Shown here piece after piece: positions 1-7,476 of a stretch of DNA of 32,257 nucleotides; position 1 is the first letter of the stretch, and the number at the start of each line of letters is the position of its first letter. The DNA is taken from positions 1-32,257 of the forward strand of contig CALLPK010000043.1 of NCBI GenBank assembly GCA_938015415.1. Direction: 5' to 3'. The notes beneath the pieces are model-generated. The model searched no databases. It worked only from the letters and a program-made list of their open reading frames with translations, and had not been told where the DNA came from. The stretch comes from an uncultured Saprospiraceae bacterium. GTDB taxonomy: Bacteria > Bacteroidota > Bacteroidia > Chitinophagales > Saprospiraceae. A program made the translations under genes and the position numbers.

Positions 1-1
1 C

Positions 2-814
2 GTATTTAGTGCAGGTGTCCTGGATGCCTTTTTGGTCAATAAATTCGATCCGTTTGATCTATATATAGGTGTGTCGGGTGGGTCGATGTCGATGACCTAT
101 TTTTTAAGTAAAAGCTATCAGGCGACGTACGAGATTACCAAGAAAATTATTGTGGATACGGAATTTATGGGATTGAAAAATATTTTTTCGGAAGAAGGAT
201 ATATCAACTTAGCGTATCTGCAAGAATACGCAGATCGATCTTATCCACTTGATATTTCCGGTCTGGAAAAAGTATCCAGAAATAAAAAAATAGAAATCGT
301 CGCCACCAATATTGAAGATGGAAAACCCGTGTACCTCTGGCCCACTATTCAGAACTGGCGGGACTGTCTCAAGGCCTCGAGCACCTTACCTTTTTTGACC
401 AAAGGCTACTACTGGATCAACGATCTGAAGTTGATGGACGGAGGCTGGTCCGATCCGATTCCCGCTCGACGAGCCATAGAATCAGGAGCCGATCAAGTGG
501 TGATCATTCGGTCGCAACCGTTGGTCTACCGTTCCGACTGGCACTACTTGGGTATGTTGGGGCAATTTATCAACCGCAATAATCCCGCAATGAAAGACCT
601 CTTCGCACGGGAGCATATTGTCTATAACGAAGCTCTGGATTTTTTGGCAGAAGAACATACTGAACAAATCATTCAGATCGCGCCACCAGATTATCTAAAG
701 ACCACGGCGTACTCTGCGACGGAAGAAAAACTGACGATTGATTACCGGACGGGACTGGATATGGGGTTGCGGTTTATGGAGGAGTATGGGGCGGGTTTTG
801 AGGGGAATGTCTGA
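2..814 (+). CDS. Patatin-like phospholipase, 5' end outside window
   Basis: Probable serine lipid acyl hydrolase of the patatin family (RssA/YjjU-like). The frame is open from base 2, so the start codon lies left of the window; the TTG at 32 is internal. The first visible residues, VFSAGVLDAF, match the segment after the glycine-rich oxyanion loop in this family. The nucleophile motif GxSxG is GVSGG, about 25 codons in, and the catalytic Asp lies in LMDGGWSDP about 120 residues later, so the Ser-Asp dyad is complete. No membrane segment is visible. The last about 133 bases are repeated at 2620-2754. The true substrate cannot be told from sequence. Confidence 0.88.
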   Translation, partial: VFSAGVLDAFLVNKFDPFDLYIGVSGGSMSMTYFLSKSYQATYEITKKIIVDTEFMGLKNIFSEEGYINLAYLQEYADRSYPLDISGLEKVSRNKKIEIVATNIEDGKPVYLWPTIQNWRDCLKASSTLPFLTKGYYWINDLKLMDGGWSDPIPARRAIESGADQVVIIRSQPLVYRSDWHYLGMLGQFINRNNPAMKDLFAREHIVYNEALDFLAEEHTEQIIQIAPPDYLKTTAYSATEEKLTIDYRTGLDMGLRFMEEYGAGFEGNV

Positions 815-838
815 ATGTCCAATGCTAAATATTTAATT

Positions 839-2257
839 TCAAAGATCAACAAACAACTCTTCCATTTTTAGATTATTCTGTACCAGATAATTATACTTGT
901 TTTTTGCTACGCCGTAGGTGGTAATCATCGTTAAAAAAATTGCTTTATTAGTTTCAGTGGCCTGTCGAAATTCGTCTATTTTTTGCCGTAAGGACTCGCC
1001 GTATTTTTTTGTAATAGAATAGGGTGTTATCGAAAATTTCATTTCACATAGATTGATGACCTGATCTTTGCGGTCGATGATCAAGTCAATTTGTGCGACT
1101 TCAGACTGCCATGAATAAACGGAAGTTTGTACGCTGCTGATGCCTAATACTTTTTTAATTTGGGCAACGTGATGCAAGCAAACCATCTCAAAAGCATATC
1201 CACTCCAGGATCGAAATACTGGAGATTCAGTTGCATTAATCCAAAAATTCTCATCATCTGGGCTAGAGTGTTTTATGAAGTTGAGATAAAATAAAGAATA
1301 CAAATCCACAAGCTGAAATAGTTTTTCCTTTTTATTTTTTCCAAAATTTCGGTAACTTCTAATAAAAGAACTTTCTTCGAGTTCAGTCAAAATACGCGTG
1401 AGTCCACCTCCGTTGGATAGTCCAGTGAGTTTGATGATTTTCTTTCGTGTAAGTCCCTTGTTTTTGGTAGAAAGGGCGGTGATGATGGCCTGATGCTTTT
1501 CGGCGTGTTTAAATAACGAGGCGTATAAATCTTCGTATTCCAGGCGGAAAGGGGCATTTCGCTCGAAACACAAAGTATTGATATTTTGCATGGCGCTTGA
1601 TCCCAAGGTTATTCTTTCTAAGTAGTAAGGAATACCACCAAAAACCATATAGCAGAGTACGATTTGGTATTGATCGAAATTGATGTTTTTATTTTTAAAA
1701 AATAATGCGGTTTCTGCTAGGTTGAATGGTTCCAGTTTTATTCTTTCGGTTACCCGATTGTGTAGCCCGCCGCGATTGCGTAATAAATTATTGATCATCC
1801 AGGAAGCGGCTGATCCACAAACAATTAAAATAATATCTTTTCTGGCACTGGCCCAGCTATTCCAAAAGTGCTCAAGAGCGGGAATAAAATTTGATTTGTG
1901 CGTATCGAGCCAAGGAAGCTCATCCAAAAAAATTATTTTCTTTTGATCGTCTTTTTGTTTTTCTAGTAATCGAATTAATAAATTAAAAGCATCAAACCAG
2001 TTTTCGGGAGCAAGCAATTCATTCTGATCTGGAAAGTGCAGTGTAATTCTTGCGTAAAATTGCGTCAGTTGTTGCTGCATATTTACATTAGCAATTCCCG
2101 TGAGATAGAACGAAAATTCATTTTTAAAGACTTCTCTGATGAGAAAGGTTTTCCCCACCCGACGGCGCCCGTAAATCGCAATAAATTCAGATTTTCTGGA
2201 ATTTGTTGCCTCTTTTAAGATCTTTGCTTCTTTTAATCTGCCTACCAGGTTTTCCAT
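839..2257 (-). CDS. DUF234/ATPase_2-type ATPase with PD-(D/E)XK-like C-terminus
   Basis: A 472-residue P-loop ATPase of the family often called archaeal-type ATPase (ATPase_2 plus DUF234). Walker A is GRRRVGKT (residues 30-37) and Walker B is IIFLDELPW (Asp112, Glu113). A winged-helix-like middle part (about 250-310) follows, then a C-terminal domain with Glu357, Asp391 in AQIDLII and Glu405-x-Lys407 in LCEMKFS, spaced as in PD-(D/E)XK nuclease folds. Such proteins are common as solitary accessory genes of uncertain role; a link to mobile elements or genome conflict is suspected. It lies between the patatin gene and a broken copy of the patatin 3' end, which suggests it arrived by rearrangement. 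A perfect hairpin sits 41 bases upstream of its start. Confidence 0.88.
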   Translation of the reverse strand: MENLVGRLKEAKILKEATNSRKSEFIAIYGRRRVGKTFLIREVFKNEFSFYLTGIANVNMQQQLTQFYARITLHFPDQNELLAPENWFDAFNLLIRLLEKQKDDQKKIIFLDELPWLDTHKSNFIPALEHFWNSWASARKDIILIVCGSAASWMINNLLRNRGGLHNRVTERIKLEPFNLAETALFFKNKNINFDQYQIVLCYMVFGGIPYYLERITLGSSAMQNINTLCFERNAPFRLEYEDLYASLFKHAEKHQAIITALSTKNKGLTRKKIIKLTGLSNGGGLTRILTELEESSFIRSYRNFGKNKKEKLFQLVDLYSLFYLNFIKHSSPDDENFWINATESPVFRSWSGYAFEMVCLHHVAQIKKVLGISSVQTSVYSWQSEVAQIDLIIDRKDQVINLCEMKFSITPYSITKKYGESLRQKIDEFRQATETNKAIFLTMITTYGVAKNKYNYLVQNNLKMEELFVDL

Positions 2258-2297
2258 TTTTTAGTAATTTTATACGCTTTTAGTGCAAAATAAGTAC

Positions 2298-2331
2298 TTT
2301 AAGCCATAAATATAATTATTTATGGCTTAAA
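2298..2331. promoter_or_regulatory. Perfect 15-bp inverted repeat upstream of the ATPase gene
   Basis: Left arm 2298-2312 starts TTTAAGCCATAAATA and the right arm 2317-2331 is its exact reverse complement, with loop TAAT. It lies 41 bases before the ATPase start codon. No T-run follows on either strand, so a terminator is unlikely. An operator or an mRNA leader hairpin is the more natural reading; this is inference. Confidence 0.6.
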
Positions 2332-2446
2332 ATGGTTAAAAAAAATGGGATTGAGCCGGTAATAAGTGGATTGGTGGCTTTAAAGTTGAATTTTATGGAA
2401 AAGTAGTAATGATATGATGTGCTAGATAACGTATTCAGACTGATAG

Positions 2447-2616
2447 TCATTCACATTTATCTTTTGTATGACCGTTTGGACAATTGTCGCATTCACAAAT
2501 TGTTGGTAATCCTGAACTGAATTCGCCATCGTCGTTCTGCTGCAGTCTCCACGTTCATCTAAGGCATAATTATTTTGGCAATATCTCAAAACTCCACTTG
2601 AACATTCTCTAGTATC
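2447..2616 (-). pseudogene. Remnant of a small cysteine-rich protein gene, frameshifted and 5'-truncated
   Basis: On the minus strand a frame entering at about 2616 reads DDTRECSSGVLRYCQNNY and then ALDERGDCSR. After a shift near 2530-2545 (inside a GCAGCAG stretch) the next frame reads NDDGEFSSGLPTICECDNC, then PNGHTKDKCE and a stop at 2447-2449. Joined, they look like the C-terminus of a secreted or lipoprotein-like protein with several cysteines. No start codon is found, and the 5' end is lost exactly where the duplicated patatin tail begins. Without the shift the first frame continues to a stop at 2422-2424. The family is unknown to me. Confidence 0.4.
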
Positions 2617-2619
2617 GTC

Positions 2620-2754
2620 CAGATCGCGCCACCAGATTATTTAAAGACGACGGCGTATTCTGCCATCGAAGAAAAAACTGACGATTGATTACCGGACGGG
2701 ACTGGATATGGGGTTGCGGTTTATGGAGGAGTATGGGGGCGGGTTTTGAGGGGA
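2620..2754 (+). pseudogene. Decayed second copy of the patatin gene 3' end
   Basis: This stretch aligns with bases 674-806 of the patatin gene. By my count there are six substitutions and two one-base insertions, one in an A-run (about 2675) and one in a G-run (about 2735). The first insertion shifts the frame into an early TGA, so the copy cannot encode the original C-terminus. No upstream patatin coding sequence accompanies it. The two copies flank the ATPase gene and the cysteine-rich remnant as direct repeats in the same orientation. It is either the scar of recombination between tandem patatin genes or a duplication that came with an insertion. Confidence 0.85.
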
Positions 2755-2812
2755 GATTTACTGGCATTTCTGAACTGAAATTTTTGCGACAGTCGGGCTA
2801 ACTTACCTCCCC

Positions 2813-3304
2813 TCACCCCAATATAAAATCCGCAATAAACCGCTCCCGTACCTTCTCCGGTATCCAAAAATACTGACGGTTGTTTTCAAAATATTCTTCA
2901 ATCGTACCTTCAATCAAATCGCTCTCTGCTTTCACCAACCCCTCCGTTCTTAACATCCGTAAACATACTTCTGAAACGATCAGATTTGAATTTTTATAAA
3001 CACCGATCGGGTCCTGACCAGCGACTCCGGCAAAAGATAATTTATAGAGGAACTTTGGAATTTTCCTTTTTTGCGTAGTAAAAGACTGAGATAGGCGACT
3101 CCCAAGTCTTAGGTTCGAATATTTCTCAAACGAGATTTTTAATTTATGACTGTCCAAAAGCTTAGTACTCAAATCGTCGAACGCCCAAAAGCCCTCGGCT
3201 TGTACGATGATGTCTTCTGAAAGAGAGTCTAAATAAATTTTATCAGACGATTTATCTTTTTTATACAGATCGATGGCGTGGATATGGAGATAATGGTATT
3301 TCAT
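2813..3304 (-). CDS. Hypothetical protein, 163 aa
   Basis: I do not recognise this family. The protein is hydrophilic, with no signal peptide or membrane segment, and rich in Lys, Ser and Phe. It begins MKYHYLHIHAIDLYKK and ends in a charged helix-like part (about 130-163, with EEYFENNRQYFWIPEKVRERF). The middle contains FAGVAGQDPIGVYKN. The ATG start at 3302-3304 is the only good one. It stands alone on the minus strand beside the broken patatin copy, in an area with several signs of rearrangement, and may be accessory. The open frame and protein-like composition support it as a real gene. Confidence 0.6.
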   Translation of the reverse strand: MKYHYLHIHAIDLYKKDKSSDKIYLDSLSEDIIVQAEGFWAFDDLSTKLLDSHKLKISFEKYSNLRLGSRLSQSFTTQKRKIPKFLYKLSFAGVAGQDPIGVYKNSNLIVSEVCLRMLRTEGLVKAESDLIEGTIEEYFENNRQYFWIPEKVRERFIADFILG

Positions 3305-3450
3305 GAGAGGTGTTAGGTAGTATTATTGTGAATATAAAAATGGAACTTTTGCTGTTTCAATGAAAAAAGCTATAAAAATATGCGCTGAATCAACTGATAA
3401 TCATACCTTCAAAAGGTGCAACTGTCTGTCCAATAGGCAAGCTTAGCAAC

Positions 3451-3477
3451 CAATATCCAATATCCAATATTGAATAT
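3451..3477. repeat. Short direct repeats of CAATATC
   Basis: Three near-copies of CAATATC/CAATATT stand in a row, followed by GAATAT, in the gap between the 163-aa gene and hemW. It resembles the other degenerate intergenic micro-repeats in this window. No function is evident. Confidence 0.5.
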
Positions 3478-3568
3478 GCACTAAGATAATTTTATAAATT
3501 GAACACTATAGCTTCTTGCTTCCCTCAATCGTAATAGCGTAGCCACATTAAAGAGAAGCCAAGAGCCC

Positions 3569-4693
3569 TTAAAGAAACAATCCCGCCGCAATCCCATCCG
3601 CCAGCAATCGTCCTCGCTTTGTCAAACGATAAATGCTCCCTTCCTGTTCAGCTTCGCCGCGATTTACAATAGCAATCATTCCCTTCACAAATTCACTGGC
3701 CACTGTTTCACCCCACCTTTTTTTGAGAAACGCAACGTCTACGCCCCATTTGGTACGAAGGGCCGTCATGATATATTCGTTGTGCTGATCGGCGAGAGAA
3801 AGTATTTCTTTTTCAAAAAGTATATTTTGATTGTTTATCGCTTTTATGTACTTGGCATTATTGGCAACATTCCATTGCCGGGAAGGCCCGTCAAAAGAAT
3901 GCGCCGAAGGTCCTATTCCAAGGTAGGGAACACCCCGCCAATAATTGGTATTGTGCCGAGCGTGATGACCGGGCAGGCAAAAATTGGAAATTTCGTAATG
4001 CTCGTATCCTGCCGCTTCCAAAGTATCCATCAGATACGTAAATTGTCGGGCGGCCTTAGTTTCGTCCACCGGAAGCGAAGTTCCTTTTTTGATAAAATGA
4101 TCGAGTGCCGTTCCGGGTTCTACGGTCAGCGCGTAACAGGAGAGGTGCGGGATTTTCCAGCGGATGAGCTTGTCTACGTTGGCTGCCCACTGCTCGTCCG
4201 TCATGGTCGGGGAACCATAAATTAAATCAATACTGATATTTTTAAAACTAAAATCATGGGCCAGCTGAATAGATTGTTCCGCTTCTTGCGCATCGTGTGC
4301 GCGATTCATATACACGAGATCTTCCTGGAAAAAAGATTGTACGCCGATACTCAATCGGTTGACGGACGAATCCTTTAGCGTTTTTAGTCGTACTTCCGAC
4401 AAGTCGTCCGGATTGGCTTCCAGGGTAATCTCTGCGTCGGGTGAGATCGTAAAATGTTTTTGGATGGTAGTGAAAATTTTTGCCAACTCTTCCTCGTTTA
4501 AGATAGAGGGCGTGCCGCCACCAAAATAGATGGTTTCGATAGGACCATTGGGTAAATAATCGACGCGACGCTCAATTTCTGTACAAATCGCAGCTACCAT
4601 TTCTTTTCGGTATTTTAGCGAAGTAGAAAAGTGAAAATTGCAATAATGACATGCCTGTTTGCAAAAGGGAATATGAAGATAGATGCCGGACAT
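3569..4693 (-). CDS. hemW: HemW-like radical SAM protein (heme chaperone)
   Basis: Member of the HemW family, formerly annotated as oxygen-independent coproporphyrinogen III oxidase. HemW is a cytosolic radical SAM protein thought to deliver heme to haemoproteins. From the chosen start the protein is 374 residues and opens MSGIYLHIPFC; the [4Fe-4S] motif CxxxCxxC is Cys11, Cys15 and Cys18 (CKQACHYC). Further family marks are IYFGGGTPS, ITLEANPDD, RLSIGVQSF, the YEISNF segment and LGIGPSAHSF. The frame stays open to an ATG at 4738, but those 15 extra residues are not family-like and a candidate promoter (4736-4743) overlaps that ATG, so the start at 4693 is preferred. HemW carries CxxxCxxC but lacks the fourth Cys of true HemN (here CHYCNF), which supports HemW over HemN. 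Confidence 0.92.
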   Translation of the reverse strand: MSGIYLHIPFCKQACHYCNFHFSTSLKYRKEMVAAICTEIERRVDYLPNGPIETIYFGGGTPSILNEEELAKIFTTIQKHFTISPDAEITLEANPDDLSEVRLKTLKDSSVNRLSIGVQSFFQEDLVYMNRAHDAQEAEQSIQLAHDFSFKNISIDLIYGSPTMTDEQWAANVDKLIRWKIPHLSCYALTVEPGTALDHFIKKGTSLPVDETKAARQFTYLMDTLEAAGYEHYEISNFCLPGHHARHNTNYWRGVPYLGIGPSAHSFDGPSRQWNVANNAKYIKAINNQNILFEKEILSLADQHNEYIMTALRTKWGVDVAFLKKRWGETVASEFVKGMIAIVNRGEAEQEGSIYRLTKRGRLLADGIAAGLFL

Positions 4694-4735
4694 AGTTGTA
4701 AAAAAGAATCCTGTTACACGGACGGGATATGGAAA

Positions 4736-4743
4736 CAAAAGTA
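4736..4743 (-). promoter_or_regulatory. Candidate -7 promoter element for hemW
   Basis: On the minus strand the sequence is TACTTTTG, matching the Bacteroidota -7 consensus TAnnTTTG. It would start transcription about 35 bases before the preferred hemW ATG. No clear -33 TTG is seen, so this is tentative. Confidence 0.35.
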
Positions 4744-4756
4744 CGGATTCTTTTTT

Positions 4757-4785
4757 GTTGAATCGTTGAAATGTTGAATCGTTGA
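4757..4785. repeat. Two direct copies of GTTGAATCGTTGA
   Basis: Exact copies at 4757-4769 and 4773-4785, 16 bases apart, in the gap between divergent hemW and the Omp85 gene. Function unknown. Confidence 0.7.
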
Positions 4786-4865
4786 GCCTATACTAATAAG
4801 CAGCATTACTGAAGATTCCAAATAAGTTTAAAGTATTTACGATAAAAGATTTACACGTTAAAGAA

Positions 4866-4895
4866 TCTCTGCGTCTTTGCGACCTCTGCGAGAAA
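4866..4895. repeat. TCTGCG/TTTGCG micro-repeat
   Basis: The sequence TCTCTGCGTCTTTGCGACC followed by TCTGCGAGAAA contains three near-copies of a T-TTGCG unit. It lies about 70 bases before the Omp85 start. A related phrase (GTGCCTTTGTATCTTCGTGG) occurs at 9041-9060. Similar phrases are, from memory, scattered in intergenic DNA of many bacteria. Confidence 0.45.
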
Positions 4896-4965
4896 TAACC
4901 TTTTTAGAGCAAGCTCATCGTTGAATTGTTTTTCAATTTTCAGAAGTATAATTTTTTGAGTTAAA

Positions 4966-6777
4966 ATGAGAATAAGCGTATTTTTTTTGATCTTAATGAT
5001 AATGCTATTAAATATCAATAGTAGCAGCTCGCTCGTGGCCCAACGTTCCCTTACGCTAGAGCTCAAAATCACCGATACTGAAAAATCACATTCCGCCTGG
5101 AAAGAACTTCCTGACACCTATCCCGACACACTCAGTCTGATCGAAAATTTACAAAGTATCATCGCAAATTTACGTAACGACGCCTACTTGGCCGCGAGTA
5201 TAGACACGGTCATTTGGCGGGATACGGTTGCGCAGGTTAACTTGCAGACTGGTCCGCAGTACGAGTGGACGAGTCTGGAAAATGGAAACGTAGAACCCGT
5301 TTTTTTAGAACAGGTAGGTTTTCGGGAGCGACTCCTTGATGGTAAACCTTTTCGTTATCGGGAGTTGGTAAAGATTCAGGAAAATCTGCTAAATTACGCC
5401 GAAAATCACGGTTATCCTTTCGCCTCCGTTTGGCTGGATGAGATCGTAATCGAAGACGGGAAAATCGGGGCAAAAATATTTATGCAGAAAAGCCGGCTTA
5501 CCTTTTTTGATAAAATAAAAATTTTCGGTAACGCAAAAATAACTACGCGCTATCTGGAAAATTATTTGGGGATTAAAAATGGAGAGCTGTACAGCCGGGA
5601 AAAAGTGCTTAAGATTAAAAGCCGTTTGCGGGAACTTCCCTTCGTCGTAGAAAAACAAAATGCTACGGTTACCTTTGCGGGTGATCAGGCGACGATCAAT
5701 CTTTTTATTGATAAAAAAAATGCCAGCCGATTTGATTTTTTGGTGGGCTTACAACCCAATAATCAATCTACGGGACCTAATAATCCGAATGTTCGAACCT
5801 TCCAATTAACCGGAACTTTCAACGCTGATCTGAATAATCAATTTGGTCGGGGAGAAAAAATTTATGCCGAGTTTCAACAACTCCGACCACAAACGCAAGA
5901 GTTGAATATCGCACTGGCTTATCCCTATATTTTAGATACCCCTTTTGGGATGGATTTGAAATTTGATTTGTATAAAAGAGATACTGCTTACCTTGATGTG
6001 ATTTCAGATCTAGGGATACAATATCTTTTTGAAGCGGGAACCTATTTACGGGTTTTTTGGAATCGCTCTACCACAAATGTATTGAGTGTAAATGAGGCAT
6101 TAATTTTACAAAGCCAGCGATTACCTTCTATCCTGGATATAAGTCGATCCAGTTTTGGATTAGAATATCAGATTCAAAAACTGAACTACCGCTTTAATCC
6201 CAGTAAAGGTTGGATGCTTAACCTACGGGGTGGAGCAGGCCTGAAACGAGTTAATAAAAACAATAAAATTTTAGAATTAGCGTCTACAGAGTTTAATCCT
6301 GAAATACTGTACGATACGATTAATCTACAGAGTTTCCAATATCAGTTGAGTGGTCAAGCGGCATATTATTTTCCGTTATCACGTCGAACTGTTCTCAAAA
6401 CGGGAATTCGGGGCGGTTATATTATTGCGGACAGTCCGGTATACCAAAATGAGCAATTTCGAATCGGCGGAAATCGGATACTACGGGGTTTTGACGAAGA
6501 GTCTATTTTTGTCACCAACTACGCCGTAGCGACGCTGGAACTTCGCCTGCTGCTCGGGCAAAATTCCTATCTCTTTGCTTTTGGTGATTTAGGATATACC
6601 GAAAATATACGAGTCGATCAACGTAACTTTGACCGTCCGGCGGGAATGGGCGCGGGGATTACCTTTGAGACCAGGGTCGGATTGTTTGGATTTAGTCTGG
6701 CGGTCGGTAAACAACAAAATACGGGATTTGATTTTCGGTCGGTAAAGACGCACTTTGGGTATGTGAGTTTGTTTTGA
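4966..6777 (+). CDS. Omp85/BamA-TamA superfamily outer membrane protein
   Basis: A 603-residue outer membrane protein with an N-terminal signal peptide (about residues 1-26, MRISVFFLILMIMLLNINSS..., ending near VAQ). A POTRA-like part follows (about 60-250), with the clearest unit at IFGNAKITTRYLENYLG and REKVLKIKSRLRELPFV. The C-terminal half (about 255-603) is the 16-strand barrel typical of the D15/Omp85 domain, with the loop-6 motif in GGNRILRGFDEESI and a terminal Phe. It is shorter than BamA (which has five POTRA domains and exceeds 750 residues), so it is better called a TamA- or FhaC-like Omp85 protein. The likely role is insertion or translocation of a protein or lipid substrate at the outer membrane; the substrate is unknown. 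The next gene starts 41 bases downstream and may be co-transcribed. Confidence 0.85.
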   Translation: MRISVFFLILMIMLLNINSSSSLVAQRSLTLELKITDTEKSHSAWKELPDTYPDTLSLIENLQSIIANLRNDAYLAASIDTVIWRDTVAQVNLQTGPQYEWTSLENGNVEPVFLEQVGFRERLLDGKPFRYRELVKIQENLLNYAENHGYPFASVWLDEIVIEDGKIGAKIFMQKSRLTFFDKIKIFGNAKITTRYLENYLGIKNGELYSREKVLKIKSRLRELPFVVEKQNATVTFAGDQATINLFIDKKNASRFDFLVGLQPNNQSTGPNNPNVRTFQLTGTFNADLNNQFGRGEKIYAEFQQLRPQTQELNIALAYPYILDTPFGMDLKFDLYKRDTAYLDVISDLGIQYLFEAGTYLRVFWNRSTTNVLSVNEALILQSQRLPSILDISRSSFGLEYQIQKLNYRFNPSKGWMLNLRGGAGLKRVNKNNKILELASTEFNPEILYDTINLQSFQYQLSGQAAYYFPLSRRTVLKTGIRGGYIIADSPVYQNEQFRIGGNRILRGFDEESIFVTNYAVATLELRLLLGQNSYLFAFGDLGYTENIRVDQRNFDRPAGMGAGITFETRVGLFGFSLAVGKQQNTGFDFRSVKTHFGYVSLF

Positions 6778-6818
6778 TAGACAACTTTTATTTAGAAAGA
6801 AAAAGTTATTTTAGAACC

Positions 6819-7211
6819 ATGAAAGATATTTTTAACAAAGCAGACGTGAAATTTTTTGTTGATGCATTCTATACCGAAGTACGCAAAGACCAACTGATCG
6901 GTCCCGTATTCGCCGCAGCTATTCCAAATGGCAATTGGATACCCCATCTGGAACGCATGTACAGTTTTTGGAATACGGTGCTTTTCGGCGCACGGGACTA
7001 CCAGGGTAATCCTTTTTCCAAACACCGTTCGCTTCCCATCGAAAAAAGACATTTTGACCGCTGGCTGGAACTACTCAACAATACATTGGATCAACATTTT
7101 AGCGGCGAGAAAGCTGAAGAGATAAAAACCAGGGCCGAAAAAATGGGATTACTATTTCAAAGCAAACTGGAACACATCAGAAAAAATCCCCCATTCAAAA
7201 ATATTCTATAA
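6819..7211 (+). CDS. Group III truncated haemoglobin
   Basis: A 130-residue 2/2 globin of group III, a small cytosolic haem protein whose ligands in other bacteria are O2, NO or peroxide; the role here is not known. From the ATG at 6819 it reads MKDIFNKADVKFFVDAFY. Tyr18 sits at the expected B10 place, Trp51 in YSFWNTVLFG matches the group III Trp, and the proximal His is His78 in KRHFDRWL. The open frame extends back to a TTG at 6774 that overlaps the Omp85 stop, but those residues are not globin-like, so the ATG is preferred. It follows the Omp85 gene closely, on the same strand. Confidence 0.92.
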   Translation: MKDIFNKADVKFFVDAFYTEVRKDQLIGPVFAAAIPNGNWIPHLERMYSFWNTVLFGARDYQGNPFSKHRSLPIEKRHFDRWLELLNNTLDQHFSGEKAEEIKTRAEKMGLLFQSKLEHIRKNPPFKNIL

Positions 7212-7280
7212 GAAAAAACTCACGTTAGAGAACCTCAATCGGCCATCCTCATAAATTAAAAAAAACGCGATAAAAGAGCG

Positions 7281-7476
7281 CCCACCGAAAGCCAAATACA
7301 TCAAAAGAGAAAAAAGCCCATCGTCCACCCCTCACCGATTGAAGAGCGCCCACCGAAAGCCGATTGTCAGCCAAACACATCAGAAGAGAAAAAAGCCAAT
7401 TGTCAACCCACCGAAAACCAAACACATCAGAAGAGAAAAAGCCAATTGTCAACCCACCGAAAGCCCATCGACCGCC
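7281..7476. repeat. Degenerate tandem repeat array overlapping the M16 gene 3' end
   Basis: Four copies of a CCCACCGAAAGCC start at 7281, 7349, 7407 and 7453. The first three are followed by AAACACATCAGAAGAG-AAAAAGCC(AATTGTCAA) with small differences. Start-to-start spacings are 68, 58 and 46 bases. Copy two carries an extra nine-base GATTGTCAG after CCGAAAGCC. The last copy covers the stop codon and final codons (VDGLSVG) of the M16 peptidase gene, so the array probably grew by duplication of the gene's 3' end and its flank. Spacing is too irregular and the copies too unlike for a CRISPR array. Confidence 0.85.

Noticed and set aside
2422-2640. Single long minus-strand frame as an intact gene
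   Set aside because: It has no good start, and the better protein-like sequence switches frame near 2535, so I treat it as a broken gene.
3782-4225. 147-residue plus-strand frame
   Set aside because: It lies inside hemW on the opposite strand and has no motif; a shadow of the real gene.
3569-4738. hemW starting at the upstream ATG (4738)
   Set aside because: The 15 extra residues do not match the family and a promoter-like element overlaps that ATG.
6774-7211. Globin gene starting at the TTG overlapping the Omp85 stop
   Set aside because: The 15 residues before Met16 are not globin-like; the ATG at 6819 fits the family length.
7249-7452. Small minus-strand gene in the repeat array
   Set aside because: The frame is only the translated tandem repeat and is read from the gene's 3' flank; no start signal or protein-like pattern apart from the repeat.
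7281-7476. CRISPR array
   Set aside because: Unit length varies (68, 58, 46), the copies differ, and the last copy overlaps a gene end; there are no unique spacers of constant size and no cas gene.
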